From: Sphingomonas gilva
Lineage (GTDB): Bacteria > Pseudomonadota > Alphaproteobacteria > Sphingomonadales > Sphingomonadaceae
Assembly: GCF_003515075.1 (NCBI RefSeq)
Contig: NZ_QWLV01000001.1
Coordinates: forward strand, 62,001-126,000
Direction: 5' to 3'
Length of the DNA: 64,000 nucleotides
Numbering within the stretch: the first letter of the stretch is position 1; each line of letters begins with the position of its first letter. Below are positions 17,501 to 27,334 of the stretch, one piece after another. The position numbers were made by a program, and so were the translations under genes. The notes below the pieces were generated by a model that saw nothing but the letters and a program-made list of their open reading frames with translations, searched no databases and had not been told where the DNA came from.

Positions 17501-17627
17501 GATCCTGCGTATCCTGCGCCAGCGCCGGCGTCGCGGCCATGAAGGCGGCGCCCGCGCCGATCAACGCCAGCGCCTGAAGGGCGGAGCCGCTCTGAAGGCG
17601 CGCGCGCCCTGAAATGAACTTGTTCAC
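14541..17627 (-). CDS. TonB-dependent outer-membrane receptor
   Basis: The precursor has 1028 residues. A signal peptide (LQALALIGAGAAFMAATPALA) is followed by a TonB-box-like stretch and the plug domain (GENIVVTGSILRR, then SPITVVTADDLDARGINTTQ and the YGADAIAGVVNVITK segment). The rest is a 22-strand barrel that ends in FRAGAKVNF with a terminal Phe, as expected for BAM-dependent assembly. These receptors import siderophores, B12, carbohydrates or other nutrients with energy from TonB-ExbBD; the substrate is not given by the neighbours. The GTG at 17627 has GAGGA upstream; the frame is open further but the extra part is not a signal. This is the largest gene in the window. Confidence 0.92.
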   Translation of the reverse strand: MNKFISGRARLQSGSALQALALIGAGAAFMAATPALAQDTQDPSVAPETQTAEDADTGENIVVTGSILRRSTADTVSPITVVTADDLDARGINTTQEAIQRLSSNNGPALTNSFSANGAFAAGASAVSLRGLSTSSTLVLFDGMRASYYPLADDATRNFVDLNTIPDDIVERVEVLRDGASSTYGADAIAGVVNVITKREITGISARAEAGIDERGNSPNYRLSLTGGFGDVEGDGYNVYASGFYYTQDALFNGDLPYPYNSQNQSGICLDGVCGPQVGPNSGSINPSSQGFEGFSLTSDRRLFATTFFVAPYDASNTTSQGRYQFLNPAAGCITGETPYTLSAAEFADPDNALSPRTVCQGDLVTQYGVVSPELERFGGAIKGTIALGGGIEASLVGNYLQSKVSYTGEPATIRANANTGIMFPRFSTFTGGPPNAPGSFALALPVYVCPLVNGMPQATCDATNGTLNPNNPFAAQGQVARIIGRIPNLIEYNETLSRTYRGALTISGPISDNWNFAVDAVGMRTDLRRTQEGYVYIQRLLNVVADGSYNFVDPFANSQATLDYLSPDNVTDSHSDIYAASANISGSLFELPGGPLQLGVGAAIRNESIDAPSANDDFAGPTERYFVLNAFGTSGERTVYSAFAELDAPILEWVDVNLSGRYDNYSSGQDAFSPKVGVRFRPFDGLTVRGTWSRGFRIPSFAEANALPTTGFVTNTAALFNDTYLAQYGCTVATFNACPTYIRAGAYGQTTLASPDLDPERSTSWTAGIVFEPLRNVTLAVDYYNIKKTGAITTPSNSPALIAYYSGQAIPEGYNVIADAPDAQFPNATPRVAFVQSSLINANTIRSEGLDFAARASFDLGPDIRFTSSAEASYIINLSTEFPDGSVESYEGTLGNFNLTAGSGTPEWHGSWQNTLEMGAWTLTATAEYFDGYNLSAEDQNGAGTSGDCGLLSEAFVECDVPSYVTVDLSTSFDVNDNFTFYVNVLNVFDNLPPIDPITYGANNYNPVQGGTGIFGRSFRAGAKVNF

Positions 17628-17992
17628 GGCGAATGTCCTCACTGTTCTTCCGCGGCCGAGAGGCCCCTTTCGCGGAAATGTTGCACCGTCCCGCACCCGC
17701 TCTCAGGCGGCGCGACGGGACATGGCGTGAGGGATGGGACGGCGGTGAAAGGCTGTAAAGATGGCAAGCAACGGCGTAAATCCGGTACTTTCCCCATGTG
17801 CCAAAAGAGTCACATGCGAAGTGGGCACAGTAAACTTCGCCTACTGGTCTGTGCTTTTCATGTCACTCGATTAGGCATCTATTTGTACGGGTTTATACGG
17901 CCGAGCAGCGATCATGCCGTGTTCGCTGGCGCGTCGGCAGCATGTCTCCACCCCCGCGTGCGCGAGGTGGGGAAGGAAGCGAAGCAGGCGGC
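17628..17992. other. Intergenic stretch with no gene recognised
   Basis: The region between the TonB receptor start and tRNA-Gln has short open frames only, none with a convincing start and family. A 7-base stem (GCGAAGT pairing with ACTTCGC across about 11 bases) is visible near 17816-17842. It should contain the promoter of the receptor, but no clear box was found. Confidence 0.5.
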
Positions 17993-18066
17993 TGGATGCC
18001 CCGTGAGGATTCGAACCTCAATTGACGGAGTCAGAGTCCGTAGTCTTACCTTTAGACGACGGGGCA
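17993..18066 (-). tRNA. tRNA-Gln (anticodon CTG)
   Basis: The minus strand folds as a complete tRNA with encoded CCA: the acceptor stem TGCCCCG (18066-18060) pairs with CGGGGCA (18003-17997), and the T-loop contains GGTTCGAATCC. The anticodon stem-loop ACGGACTCTGACTCCGT puts CTG in the anticodon, reading CAG (Gln). Confidence 0.95.
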
Positions 18067-18079
18067 CCGGAGACGCGGC

Positions 18080-18108
18080 GAAATAGGCGCGCGCGCCGGG
18101 GCTGTCAA
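18080..18108 (-). promoter_or_regulatory. Sigma-70-type promoter of tRNA-Gln
   Basis: On the minus strand TTGACA (18108-18103) is followed after exactly 17 bases by TATTTC (18085-18080). Transcription would start about 7 bases before the mature 5-prime end of the tRNA. The -35 box is perfect. Confidence 0.7.
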
Positions 18109-18220
18109 CGTCGCGGGCGGCCTTCCGCTTGCGCCCGCGCCGCGCCCCCGATAGGCTGGCTCCAAGCACCGGGCGGCGCCATGCCGTGACGGAAGAACAG
18201 AAAAGCGAGATTGCCGGAAA

Positions 18221-19279
18221 ATGGGGGACATATCCACCCATTCGCCGCGCCCCGCGGCTCCCTCGACGCAGAGGGCCGCTCCGGCGCACCCCATGCGGGG
18301 CCGGCACCACCGGCCCGGCCCGCGGCATTTCGCCGCATTGGACCTGGGCACCAACAATTGCCGGCTGCTGATCGCGCGCGCGCAGGCCGATGGCTTCGCG
18401 GTGGTCGACGCCTTTTCGCGGATCGTCCGGCTGGGCGAAGGCCTGGCGGCTTCCGGCCGGCTGTCCGATGCGGCGATCGAGCGCACCATCGCGGCGCTTG
18501 CCGTGTGCGCCGACAAGCTCAGGCGGCGCAACGTAACGCTCTCGCGCGCCGTCGCGACCGAAGCATGCCGCCGCGCCGCCAACGGGCCCGAATTCATCGA
18601 CCGCGTCTATCGTGAAACCGGCATCCGCCTGGACATCATCGCCGCGCGCGAGGAGGCGCGGCTCGCGGTGCTCGGCTGCCATCCGCTGATCGAGCCGGGC
18701 GACGGGCCGGCGCTCATCTTCGACATCGGCGGCGGATCGACCGAGCTGGTGCTGGTCGAAACGCGCGAGGACGGCCCTCCGGCGATCCTCGACTGGCAGA
18801 GCGCGCCCTGGGGGGTGGTCTCGCTGACCGAGAGCGAGCCTTGCGCGGCGCACGCCGACGAGGCCGAGCGGCGCGCCACCTACGCCCGCATGCGCGCGCG
18901 CGTGGCGGAAAGCTTCGCGGGCTTCGCCGACCGATTGCCCAAGGGCGCCGCGCTGCGGCTGCTCGGCACCAGCGGCACGGTGACGACGCTCGCCTCCGTC
19001 CATCTCGGGCTTCCCTCCTATGACCGCTCGGCGGTCGACGGGTTGATCGTGCCCGCCCAATCGATGCGCGCGATCAGCCATCGCCTGTCGGGCCAAGCGA
19101 TCGCCGATCGCGCGCGGCTCGCCTGTATCGGCCCGGAGCGCGCCGATCTGGTGGTGGCGGGCTGCGCCATCTTGGAGACGATCCTCGACATGTGGCCCGC
19201 CGAGCGGCTGGGCGTGGCCGATCGCGGCATTCGCGAGGGCATATTGCGCACGCTCATGGCCGGGGAGTGGCGCTCTTGA
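18221..19279 (+). CDS. Ppx/GppA family phosphatase
   Basis: This family hydrolyses polyphosphate or converts pppGpp to ppGpp. The protein has 352 residues; the ASKHA ATPase-like fold is marked by LDLGTNNCRLLIA near residue 41, EEARLAVLG, DIGGGSTELVLVE near residue 168 and LLGTSGTVTTLA. The N-terminal 35 residues are Pro/His/Arg-rich and probably disordered. It overlaps the rlmE start by 4 bases (TTGA), and such ppx-rlmE pairs occur in related bacteria. The C-terminal HD-like domain of longer Ppx proteins is missing, so the short two-domain form is present. Whether it acts on polyphosphate or pppGpp cannot be told. Confidence 0.88.
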   Translation: MGDISTHSPRPAAPSTQRAAPAHPMRGRHHRPGPRHFAALDLGTNNCRLLIARAQADGFAVVDAFSRIVRLGEGLAASGRLSDAAIERTIAALAVCADKLRRRNVTLSRAVATEACRRAANGPEFIDRVYRETGIRLDIIAAREEARLAVLGCHPLIEPGDGPALIFDIGGGSTELVLVETREDGPPAILDWQSAPWGVVSLTESEPCAAHADEAERRATYARMRARVAESFAGFADRLPKGAALRLLGTSGTVTTLASVHLGLPSYDRSAVDGLIVPAQSMRAISHRLSGQAIADRARLACIGPERADLVVAGCAILETILDMWPAERLGVADRGIREGILRTLMAGEWRS

Positions 19280-19953
19280 GCAGGGGCGGATCGGGCGGCC
19301 GTCAGCGCGTCCGCACCGCGCGCGGGCGCACCGCGGCCTCGACCCGCTGGCTCGAACGTCAGCTCAACGACCCCTATGTCCGCCGCGCCAAGGCCGAAGG
19401 CTATCGCAGCCGCGCCGCCTACAAGCTGATCGAGCTCGACGAGCGGTTCGGGCTGCTGAAGGGCGCGCGGCGGGTGGTCGATCTGGGCATCGCGCCGGGC
19501 GGCTGGTCGCAGGTGGTGCGCAAGGCGAGCCCCAGGGCGGCGGTCGTCGGCATCGATCTGCTGCCGGTCGATCCGATCGACGGCGTCGTCATCCACCAGC
19601 TCGATTTCATGGACGTTTCCGCTCCCGACCTGCTGATGGCCGATCTGGGCGGCGCGCCCGATCTGGTGCTGTCGGACATGGCGGCCAACACCGTCGGCCA
19701 TCCGCAGACCGATCATCTGCGCACCATGGGGCTAGTGGAGGCGGGCGCGGACTTCGCGATCTCGGTGCTGCGCCCCGGCGGGGCGTTCGTCGCCAAGGTG
19801 CTGGCGGGCGGCGCCGACAGCGATCTGGTCGCGCTCTTGAAACGCCATTTCGCGCAGGTGAAGCACGCCAAGCCGCCGGCGAGCCGCAAGGACTCGTCGG
19901 AGTGGTATGTGATTGCGCAGGGGTTTAAGGGCCGGGGCGAGGACCAGATTTAG
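19276..19953 (+). CDS. rlmE: 23S rRNA 2-prime-O-ribose U2552 methyltransferase
   Basis: RlmE (RrmJ/FtsJ) methylates U2552 in the A loop of 23S rRNA on the 50S subunit, a late assembly step. The protein has 225 residues. The SAM-binding motif is VVDLGIAPGGWSQV, the K-D-K-E tetrad is visible as K of RAAYKLIELDERF, D in LVLSDMAANTVG, K in GGAFVAKVLAG and E in SSEWYVIAQGF. The TTG at 19276 has GGGGAG 8 bases upstream and overlaps the TGA of the phosphatase gene; GTG at 19267 is an alternative. The stop codon lies in a family E hairpin. Confidence 0.92.
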   Translation: MSRGGSGGRQRVRTARGRTAASTRWLERQLNDPYVRRAKAEGYRSRAAYKLIELDERFGLLKGARRVVDLGIAPGGWSQVVRKASPRAAVVGIDLLPVDPIDGVVIHQLDFMDVSAPDLLMADLGGAPDLVLSDMAANTVGHPQTDHLRTMGLVEAGADFAISVLRPGGAFVAKVLAGGADSDLVALLKRHFAQVKHAKPPASRKDSSEWYVIAQGFKGRGEDQI

Positions 19954-20150
19954 CTTGAGCTAAATCTGGAGTCATCCGAGCCCGCGGACGGCGGGACGAA
20001 GTACCCGGCCGACGACGCGGCTTTGCCGCGTCGCTTTGTGATCTCGATTATCGGAAACCCGACGCGGCAAAGCCGCGTCGTCGGTCGGTGCGCTTGCGCA
20101 CCGCCGGCCGGGGTTTCGGCTTATCCGGATTTAGCTTGCGCTAAATCCGG
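19945..20150. repeat. Family E repeat, copy E1
   Basis: A 206-base element bounded by perfect hairpins: CAGATTTAGCT-TG-AGCTAAATCTG (19945-19968) and CCGGATTTAGC-TTGC-GCTAAATCCGG (20125-20150). Inside, GACGCGGCTTTGCCGCGTC (around 20016) and its inverse near 20053 form further stems. The left hairpin contains the rlmE stop codon and the right one ends 3 bases from the rpoZ stop. The segment GGCCGACG-CGCGGCTTTGCCGCGTCG is shared with copy E2. Confidence 0.85.
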
Positions 20151-20153
20151 GCC

Positions 20154-20498
20154 TCAACCTTCGTAATCAGCCCCAAGATTCTGGTTCCGCGGAGGAGCCG
20201 CCGCGGTCAGCCGCAGCGCCTCGGCCGACGCCGCCAGCGAGCCGACCTCATCGGCCTCGTCCTCATCGTCGATCAGCACCTTCTGCATGCCGGCGACGAC
20301 CGATTCCTCGAGATGGTCGGGACGAATCGTCTCGTCGGCGATCTCGCGCAGCGCGACGACCGGGTTCTTGTCGCGATCGCGATCGATGGTCAGCTCCGCG
20401 CCGCCCGAGATCTGCCGCGCGCGCTGGGCGGCGAGCAGCACCAGATCGAACCGGTTGGGAACCTTGTCTACGCAATCCTCAACGGTCACGCGCGCCAT
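20154..20498 (-). CDS. rpoZ: RNA polymerase omega subunit
   Basis: Omega binds near the beta-prime C-terminus and helps assembly of RNA polymerase and ppGpp response. The protein has 114 residues. The conserved start [20 protein letters not shown] and [12 protein letters not shown] are followed by [14 protein letters not shown]. The Asp/Glu-rich linker and Ala/Pro/Asn tail after residue 75 are longer than the E. coli form and typical of alphaproteobacteria. A good promoter and AAGGA lie upstream. Operon partners such as relA are not adjacent. Confidence 0.95.
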   Translation of the reverse strand: MARVTVEDCVDKVPNRFDLVLLAAQRARQISGGAELTIDRDRDKNPVVALREIADETIRPDHLEESVVAGMQKVLIDDEDEADEVGSLAASAEALRLTAAAPPRNQNLGADYEG

Positions 20499-20537
20499 GA
20501 AAACGCATCCTTCGATAACGATGAACGGAAAGGCGGG

Positions 20538-20566
20538 CAGTTAGCGCCGCGCCCTCGCAATGTCAA
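20538..20566 (-). promoter_or_regulatory. Sigma-70-type promoter of rpoZ
   Basis: On the minus strand TTGACA (20566-20561) and TAACTG (20543-20538) are separated by exactly 17 bases. The rpoZ start is 40 bases downstream, leaving room for a leader with AAGGA. Confidence 0.65.
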
Positions 20567-20617
20567 TGAAACCGGCGCGCCCCTTGCGCGTCCGGGGCGG
20601 GCGCAGCATGACAGGAC

Positions 20618-21787
20618 ATGGCTTCATCGCCCGCAGAACAGCCGCCCGAACAGCCCTGGTTCACCGTCGACGGCAACCGCCTGCGGCTGCTCGATACCGG
20701 CCCGCGGCGGCTGGAGGCGCTGATCGCGCTGATCGACGGGGCCGAGCGGTCGTTGCGCGTGCTGTTCTACATCTACACCGACGATCATGCCGGGCGGCGC
20801 GTGCGCGACGCGATGGTCGCGGCGCAGACGCGCGGCGTGCAGGTGTCGCTGATCGTCGACGGTTTCGGCAGCGAGGTGGGCGGCGACGACGATTTCTTCC
20901 GCCCGCTGACCGACGCAGGCGGCGAGCTGTGCCGCTTCCTGCCGCGATTCGGCCGGCGCTATCTGCTGCGCAACCACCAGAAGCTTGCGCTCGCGGACGA
21001 GGCGCGCGTCATCACCGGCGGCTTCAATGTCGAGGACGATTATTTCGGCACCCCGGCCGAGGACGCGTGGCGCGATCTCGGCGTCGAGATCGATGGGCCG
21101 GCGGCGGGGCGGATCGCGCGGTATTTCGACGACCTGTCGGCCTGGGCGCGCGACGACAAGGCGAGGATCCGCACGCTGCGGCGCGCGCTCAAGCGCGCGA
21201 GCGAGACCTCGGGCGGCGTGCGCTGGCTGCTCGGCGGACCCACGCGGCGGCTGAGCCCCTGGGCGCAGGCGTTGCGCGCCGACATTCGCGGCGCCGCCCA
21301 GGTCGACATGATCGCCGCCTATTTCGCGCCGGGCCCGGGTCTGCTCCGCCGGATCGATCGCGCGCGCCGCGTGCGGCTGATCACCGCAGCGAAATCGGAC
21401 AACAACGCGACGATCGCCGCGGCGCGCTTCACCTATGCCGGACTGCTTCGCCAGGGTGCGAAAATCTTCGAGTTCCAGCCCACCAAGCTCCACACCAAGC
21501 TCTATGTGATCGACGACATCGTCCATATCGGCAGCGCCAATTTCGACATGCGCAGCCTGTTCATCAACCTGGAGATCATGGTGCGGATCGACGACGCCGC
21601 CTTCGCCGCGCATGTGCGCGGCTATTTCGAAGGCGAGATGGCGAAGTCCGAGGCGATCACGGCGGAGGTCAACCGCCGGCGCAGCGGCTGGTGGACGCGG
21701 ATCAGGCAGTTCGCCGCCTATCTGCTGATCGCGGTGCTCGACTATAACGTCTCGCGCCGCCTGAACTTCGGCATCGACGGGCGGTAG
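20618..21787 (+). CDS. Phospholipase D-like / cardiolipin synthase family protein
   Basis: The protein has 389 residues and two HKD motifs: HQKLALAD around residue 118-125 (with the following GGFN) and HTKLYVIDD around 297-305 (followed by GSANFDMRS). Each keeps H-x-K-x4-D, so the active site can form the two-step phosphatidyl transfer typical of the superfamily. Family members make cardiolipin or hydrolyse phospholipids. Unlike ClsA there is no N-terminal pair of membrane helices; a C-terminal hydrophobic stretch (FAAYLLIAVLDYNV) may give a membrane contact. It starts at an ATG 120 bases from rpoZ in the divergent direction. Confidence 0.88.
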   Translation: MASSPAEQPPEQPWFTVDGNRLRLLDTGPRRLEALIALIDGAERSLRVLFYIYTDDHAGRRVRDAMVAAQTRGVQVSLIVDGFGSEVGGDDDFFRPLTDAGGELCRFLPRFGRRYLLRNHQKLALADEARVITGGFNVEDDYFGTPAEDAWRDLGVEIDGPAAGRIARYFDDLSAWARDDKARIRTLRRALKRASETSGGVRWLLGGPTRRLSPWAQALRADIRGAAQVDMIAAYFAPGPGLLRRIDRARRVRLITAAKSDNNATIAAARFTYAGLLRQGAKIFEFQPTKLHTKLYVIDDIVHIGSANFDMRSLFINLEIMVRIDDAAFAAHVRGYFEGEMAKSEAITAEVNRRRSGWWTRIRQFAAYLLIAVLDYNVSRRLNFGIDGR

Positions 21788-21792
21788 GATTC

Positions 21793-21821
21793 TTGCACCG
21801 CATATGTGAATCACATATATT
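21793..21821 (+). promoter_or_regulatory. Promoter and operator of the brnT toxin operon
   Basis: TTGCAC (21793-21798), a 17-base spacer and TATATT (21816-21821) form a good promoter. The palindrome ATATGTG-AAT-CACATAT at 21802-21818 fills the spacer and overlaps the -10 box, which is where a repressor would block polymerase. The toxin ATG at 21828 is only 6 bases past the -10 box, so transcription would begin at or next to the start codon and the message would have no leader. Confidence 0.75.
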
Positions 21822-21827
21822 CCTGCC

Positions 21828-22112
21828 ATGATCGCCGAGTTCGATCCGGCCAAGGACAAGGCCAACCGGATCAAGCACGGCGTGCCGCTGATCTTCGGCC
21901 TGCGGATTTTCGATGATCCCGATGTCGTGATCATTCCGACGTTGCGCATCGGCGACGAGGAGGAGCGGCACAAGGCGATCGGATCAGTGAACGGAAAGCT
22001 CTATACCGCCATTCACGTCTGGCGGGGCGAAGTGATCCGGCTGATCTCAGTGAGGCGGAGCAACGATCGTGAACAAAGAGACTATGATAGCAATTCCGGC
22101 GGATCCGAATGA
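21828..22112 (+). CDS. brnT: BrnT family type II toxin
   Basis: BrnT is a RelE/ParE-fold ribonuclease that inhibits translation; a DNA-binding partner neutralises it. The protein has 94 residues. Family features are the start FDPAKDKANRIKHGVPL, FDDPDVVIIPTLRIGDEEER and the C-terminal LISVRRSNDRE stretch. The ATG has no ribosome binding site and is very near the -10 box, so a leaderless start is likely. It overlaps the partner gene by 44 bases. Partner identity differs from the classic BrnA, which has a ribbon-helix-helix domain. Confidence 0.88.
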   Translation: MIAEFDPAKDKANRIKHGVPLIFGLRIFDDPDVVIIPTLRIGDEEERHKAIGSVNGKLYTAIHVWRGEVIRLISVRRSNDREQRDYDSNSGGSE

Positions 22113-22359
22113 TCCGGAGGATCGGGACGTCAGCGTCGCCGCACTGGAGCGCGGGCTGATGGGGCGGCGCGTTCGCCAGCTGCGCAACCGTCTGGGGCTG
22201 AGCCAGGAGGCGTTCGCCCGCACCTACGGCATCCCGCTCGCCAGCATCCGCCAATATGAGATAGGCCGCTATATGCCGCCACCGGCGGTGCGCGCTTATC
22301 TGAAGGTGATCGCCGCCGAACCAGAGGCGGCGGCGCGCGCAGTGGCCGACGCCGCCTGA
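22069..22359 (+). CDS. Helix-turn-helix antitoxin partner of BrnT
   Basis: A 96-residue protein with an Xre/HTH domain from about residue 33 to 70 (RQLRNRLGLSQEAFARTYG, then IPLASIRQYEIGRYMPPPA). It begins inside the toxin gene. Because the toxin operon carries a palindromic operator, this protein is the natural candidate for the repressor and antitoxin, replacing the ribbon-helix-helix BrnA of the original system. The N-terminal 30 residues (PADPNDPEDRD) are acidic and could bind the toxin. Confident as a DNA-binding protein, inferred as antitoxin. Confidence 0.82.
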   Translation: MNKETMIAIPADPNDPEDRDVSVAALERGLMGRRVRQLRNRLGLSQEAFARTYGIPLASIRQYEIGRYMPPPAVRAYLKVIAAEPEAAARAVADAA

Positions 22360-22363
22360 CCGT

Positions 22364-22987
22364 TCAGCCCTTCCACGCCCAGTAGAGCTGGGCCGGCGGA
22401 ATGTTGATCGGCTCGAAAGCGTGGTCGATCCTGCCGAAATGCGGCGCGATGAAGCTCTTCACCTTGGGGCTGAACTGATAGACCAGGAACGCGCCGCCGG
22501 GGCGGATCACATGGGCGGTCTGTTCGGCGATGGTGTCGCCGACGCCCGGCGGCAGGGTGGAGAAGGGCAGGCCCGAAAGCACGAAATCGGCCGCTTCATG
22601 GCCGTGATCGCGAATGATCTGGGCGACGTCGGCGGCGGAGCCGTGGACCGGTTCGAAGCGGCGATCGTCGATCGTGCGCCTCAGATACTGGATGAACTCG
22701 GGGTTGGTGTCGATCGCGATCAGCGTCGCGTCGGGCGCCATCCGGTCCAGGATATGATTGCAGAAGGTGCCGACGCCGGGGCCGTATTCCACGAACAGCT
22801 TGGTGTTCTCCCAATCGACCCGCGCCAGCATCCGGTCGATCAGCACCTTCGATGAGGGGATGATCGATCCGACCATCACCGGGTGCTTCAGAAAGCCCTT
22901 GAAGAACATGCCCCAGGGGGAGGGAACCCCGGCCGGTCGGCGAATGCGCGTACGCTTGGCGAGGGTCGGGGCGGAAGAAGAGGGCAT
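22364..22987 (-). CDS. SAM-dependent methyltransferase, phospholipid N-methyltransferase type
   Basis: The protein has 207 residues with a class I methyltransferase fold: LFVEYGPGVGTFCNHIL is motif I, LIAIDTNPEFIQYLRR motif II, and DFVLSGLPFSTLPPGVG the substrate loop. The GLPFS signature is typical of the rRNA adenine dimethylase-like group that includes PmtA, which methylates phosphatidylethanolamine to phosphatidylcholine; a membrane lipid target is plausible but not shown. It starts at the ATG at 22987 after GGGAG; the open frame continues upstream without support. A basic segment near residue 20 may contact membranes. Confidence 0.83.
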   Translation of the reverse strand: MPSSSAPTLAKRTRIRRPAGVPSPWGMFFKGFLKHPVMVGSIIPSSKVLIDRMLARVDWENTKLFVEYGPGVGTFCNHILDRMAPDATLIAIDTNPEFIQYLRRTIDDRRFEPVHGSAADVAQIIRDHGHEAADFVLSGLPFSTLPPGVGDTIAEQTAHVIRPGGAFLVYQFSPKVKSFIAPHFGRIDHAFEPINIPPAQLYWAWKG

Positions 22988-23142
22988 GCGGACTCCCGGA
23001 CTATATCGTTCGCGTGCGGGCGCCCCCGGTCGATATGGAAGCATCGCAGTCGCAAAAGCGCAACGAACATTCAAGAGCATCGGTTGCCTGACAAACTCCT
23101 AACAGGGTTTACGCGTCCCGTTCCGCAGGCCAAAGGCGCCAT

Positions 23143-23466
23143 ATGAGCGGCGAACGGACAGGCCAGGTCGCGGTGATCTTCACCTCGGTGCGCACCGCGC
23201 AGGACGATTCGGGCTATGGCGCCGCCGCCGAAGCGATGGAGCGGCTGGCGGCGGCGCAACCCGGCTATCGCGGCTTCATCGCCGCACGCGGGGCCGACGG
23301 TCAGGGCATCGCCGTCAGCTATTGGACGGACGAGGCCGCCGCCGCGGCCTGGCGCGACCATCCCGAGCATGCGCGCATCCGCGCCGAGGGGCGGGCGAAA
23401 TGGTATCGGAGCTACGAACTCGCCGTGACCACCGTCATGCGCGGCTATAGCTGGACCAAGGCGTGA
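23143..23466 (+). CDS. Antibiotic biosynthesis monooxygenase (ABM) domain protein
   Basis: A ferredoxin-like ABM domain of 107 residues. The pattern QVAVIFTSVRTAQDDSGYG, GYRGFIAARGADGQGIAVSY and the tail EGRAKWYRSYELAVTTVMRG is characteristic. Such proteins oxidise or bind aromatic or haem-like small molecules, and many are housekeeping enzymes without antibiotic links. It overlaps the MFS gene by 4 bases (GTGA), so the two are one operon, suggesting that the exporter removes a substrate or product of this protein. Confidence 0.85.
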   Translation: MSGERTGQVAVIFTSVRTAQDDSGYGAAAEAMERLAAAQPGYRGFIAARGADGQGIAVSYWTDEAAAAAWRDHPEHARIRAEGRAKWYRSYELAVTTVMRGYSWTKA

Positions 23467-24723
23467 CGCTCCGCCCCAGGCTGGAGCGGGATTTCGCGCT
23501 GCTGTTCATCGTCATGCTGACGATCGCCGCGGGCAACACCGCGCTGCAATCGGTGCTGCCCGCGATCGGGCGATCCCTGAAGGTGCCGGACAGCGCGGTC
23601 GCCGCCGCCTTCTCGGTCTCCGCTCTGCTCTGGGTGATCGCCGCGCCCTATTGGGCCAAGCGATCCGACCGGCACGGACGGCGGCGGATGATCCTGATCG
23701 GCATGGGCGGCTATATCGTCTCGGTCGCATTGTGCGCGATCTTCCTGACCGCGGGGATATTGGGCTGGATCGCGCCGCTCGCCGCGTTCCTCGCCTTTAT
23801 CGGCGGGCGGCTGATCTACGGGCTGTTCGGCGCGGCCGCGCCGCCCGCCGCGCAGGCGATGGTCGCGGGGCGCACGACGCGCGAGGAGCGCACGCGCGCG
23901 CTGACCCTGCTCGGCTCCGCCTTCGGGCTGGGGACCATCCTCGGCCCGGCGCTCGCGCCGTTCTTCGTGCTGCCCCTCGTCGGGCTGGCGGGGCCGGCCT
24001 ATGTCTTCGCCGCGTTCGGCGGGCTGGTGTTCGTCGCGCTATGGCGGATGCTGCCGCGCGACGGACATGCGCTCGACGACGGCGCGCACGGCGCGGCCAA
24101 CGCCTATCCTTCGATCGGCGGCCAATCGACCGGGGCCAGCGTGACGGCGGCGACCGCGCCCAAGGTGGAGGACGTGCCCTATCGCGATCCGCGCATCCTG
24201 CCCTGGATGCTGATCGGGCTGGTCATGGGGCATGCGCAGGCGATGACCGGGCAGGCGATCGGCTTCCTCGTCATCGATCGTCTGGGCCTGCCGCTCGATC
24301 AGGCGCAGCAGGCGATCGGCATCGTGCTGATGCTGGGCGCGGGCACCGCGCTGCTCGCGCAATGGGGGCTGATCCCGCTGTTCAACCTCGCACCCCGCGC
24401 GCTGGTGCTGATCGGCCTGGTGCTCGCCGCGGCCGGCTGCGCGCTGACCGGCCTCGCCACCTCGCTCTACGGCATCGCCATGGCCTTCGCGCTCTCCGCG
24501 CTCGGCTTCGGCTTCATCCGCCCCGGTTTCACCGCCGGGGTCAGCCTGGCGGTGGGGCCCGGCGCGCAAGGATCGGTCGCGGGCAAGACCACCTCGATCA
24601 ACGGCGCGGCGTTCGTGCTCGGTCCCTCGATCGGAGTCGGCCTCTACGAGCTGTGGAAGCCGCTCCCCTATCTCGTCGCCGGCGCGGCGCTCGCGCTGCT
24701 GTTCGTCTATGCGCTGGCGCGTC

Positions 24724-24752
<29 letters not shown>
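23463..24752 (+). CDS. Major facilitator superfamily transporter
   Basis: A 429-residue protein with 12 hydrophobic segments. The MFS signature between helices 2 and 3 is present (WAKRSDRHGRRRMILIG), and the motif C-like GLGTILGPALAPF is in helix 5, both typical of proton-coupled drug exporters. The central loop is long and polar (GANAYPSIGGQSTGASVTAA). The GTG at 23463 overlaps the ABM gene. It converges with the CDC48-like gene, sharing about 29 bases at the ends. Substrate unknown; multidrug export is the best guess. Confidence 0.88.
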
Positions 24753-27015
<2,263 letters not shown>

Positions 27016-27108
27016 TGATCGTCCCGCCTCAATTCTGCGAAGGGGCGGAAATAGGGATGGGCGCACGAACGTGCGACCCCTATCCGCGATGGCAGAACGC
27101 ATCGGGGT

Positions 27109-27138
27109 AAAAAAAGGGCCGGTCCCGAAGGACCGGCC
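27109..27138 (-). terminator. Rho-independent terminator upstream of the CDC48 gene
   Basis: GGCCGGTCC (27117-27125) pairs with GGACCGGCC (27130-27138) around a CGAA loop. On the minus strand seven T follow at once. No protein gene ends here on that strand; the next gene in that direction is the CDC48-type ATPase, 94 bases on. It therefore ends either a small RNA or a leader. Confidence 0.75.
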
Positions 27139-27207
27139 TTGAAAGTTTTTAGGAGAGGATGCCTGAAAGGCCCGCTCTATGTGCAGCGCAGCACGTTTTT
27201 GTGCAAG
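27112..27207 (-). ncRNA. Candidate small RNA or attenuated leader upstream of the CDC48-like gene
   Basis: On the minus strand TTGCAA (27243-27238) is followed by 18 bases and TCTTAT (27219-27214), placing a start at about 27207. The transcript would be near 95 bases, contain a palindrome (GTGCTGCGCTGCAC) and a CCTCTCC segment that could pair with ribosome binding sites, and end at the strong terminator. The other reading is an attenuator for the downstream ATPase gene. No homology was tested. Confidence 0.3.
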
Positions 27208-27334
27208 TGCGAAATAAGACCATTACGATTGCGATTCTTGCAATGGTAACCGGTTTCATCTACGCAAAAGCAGGATTGCGAACCGCGCAGACCTGTGCTG
27301 CAATGCACAAGAAAGGAGACGAGAACTGCGCCGT

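Noticed and set aside
15834..17612. A long plus-strand frame of 592 residues opposite the TonB receptor.
   Set aside because: It is antisense to a receptor with signal peptide, plug and terminal Phe, and its composition is that of a shadow frame.
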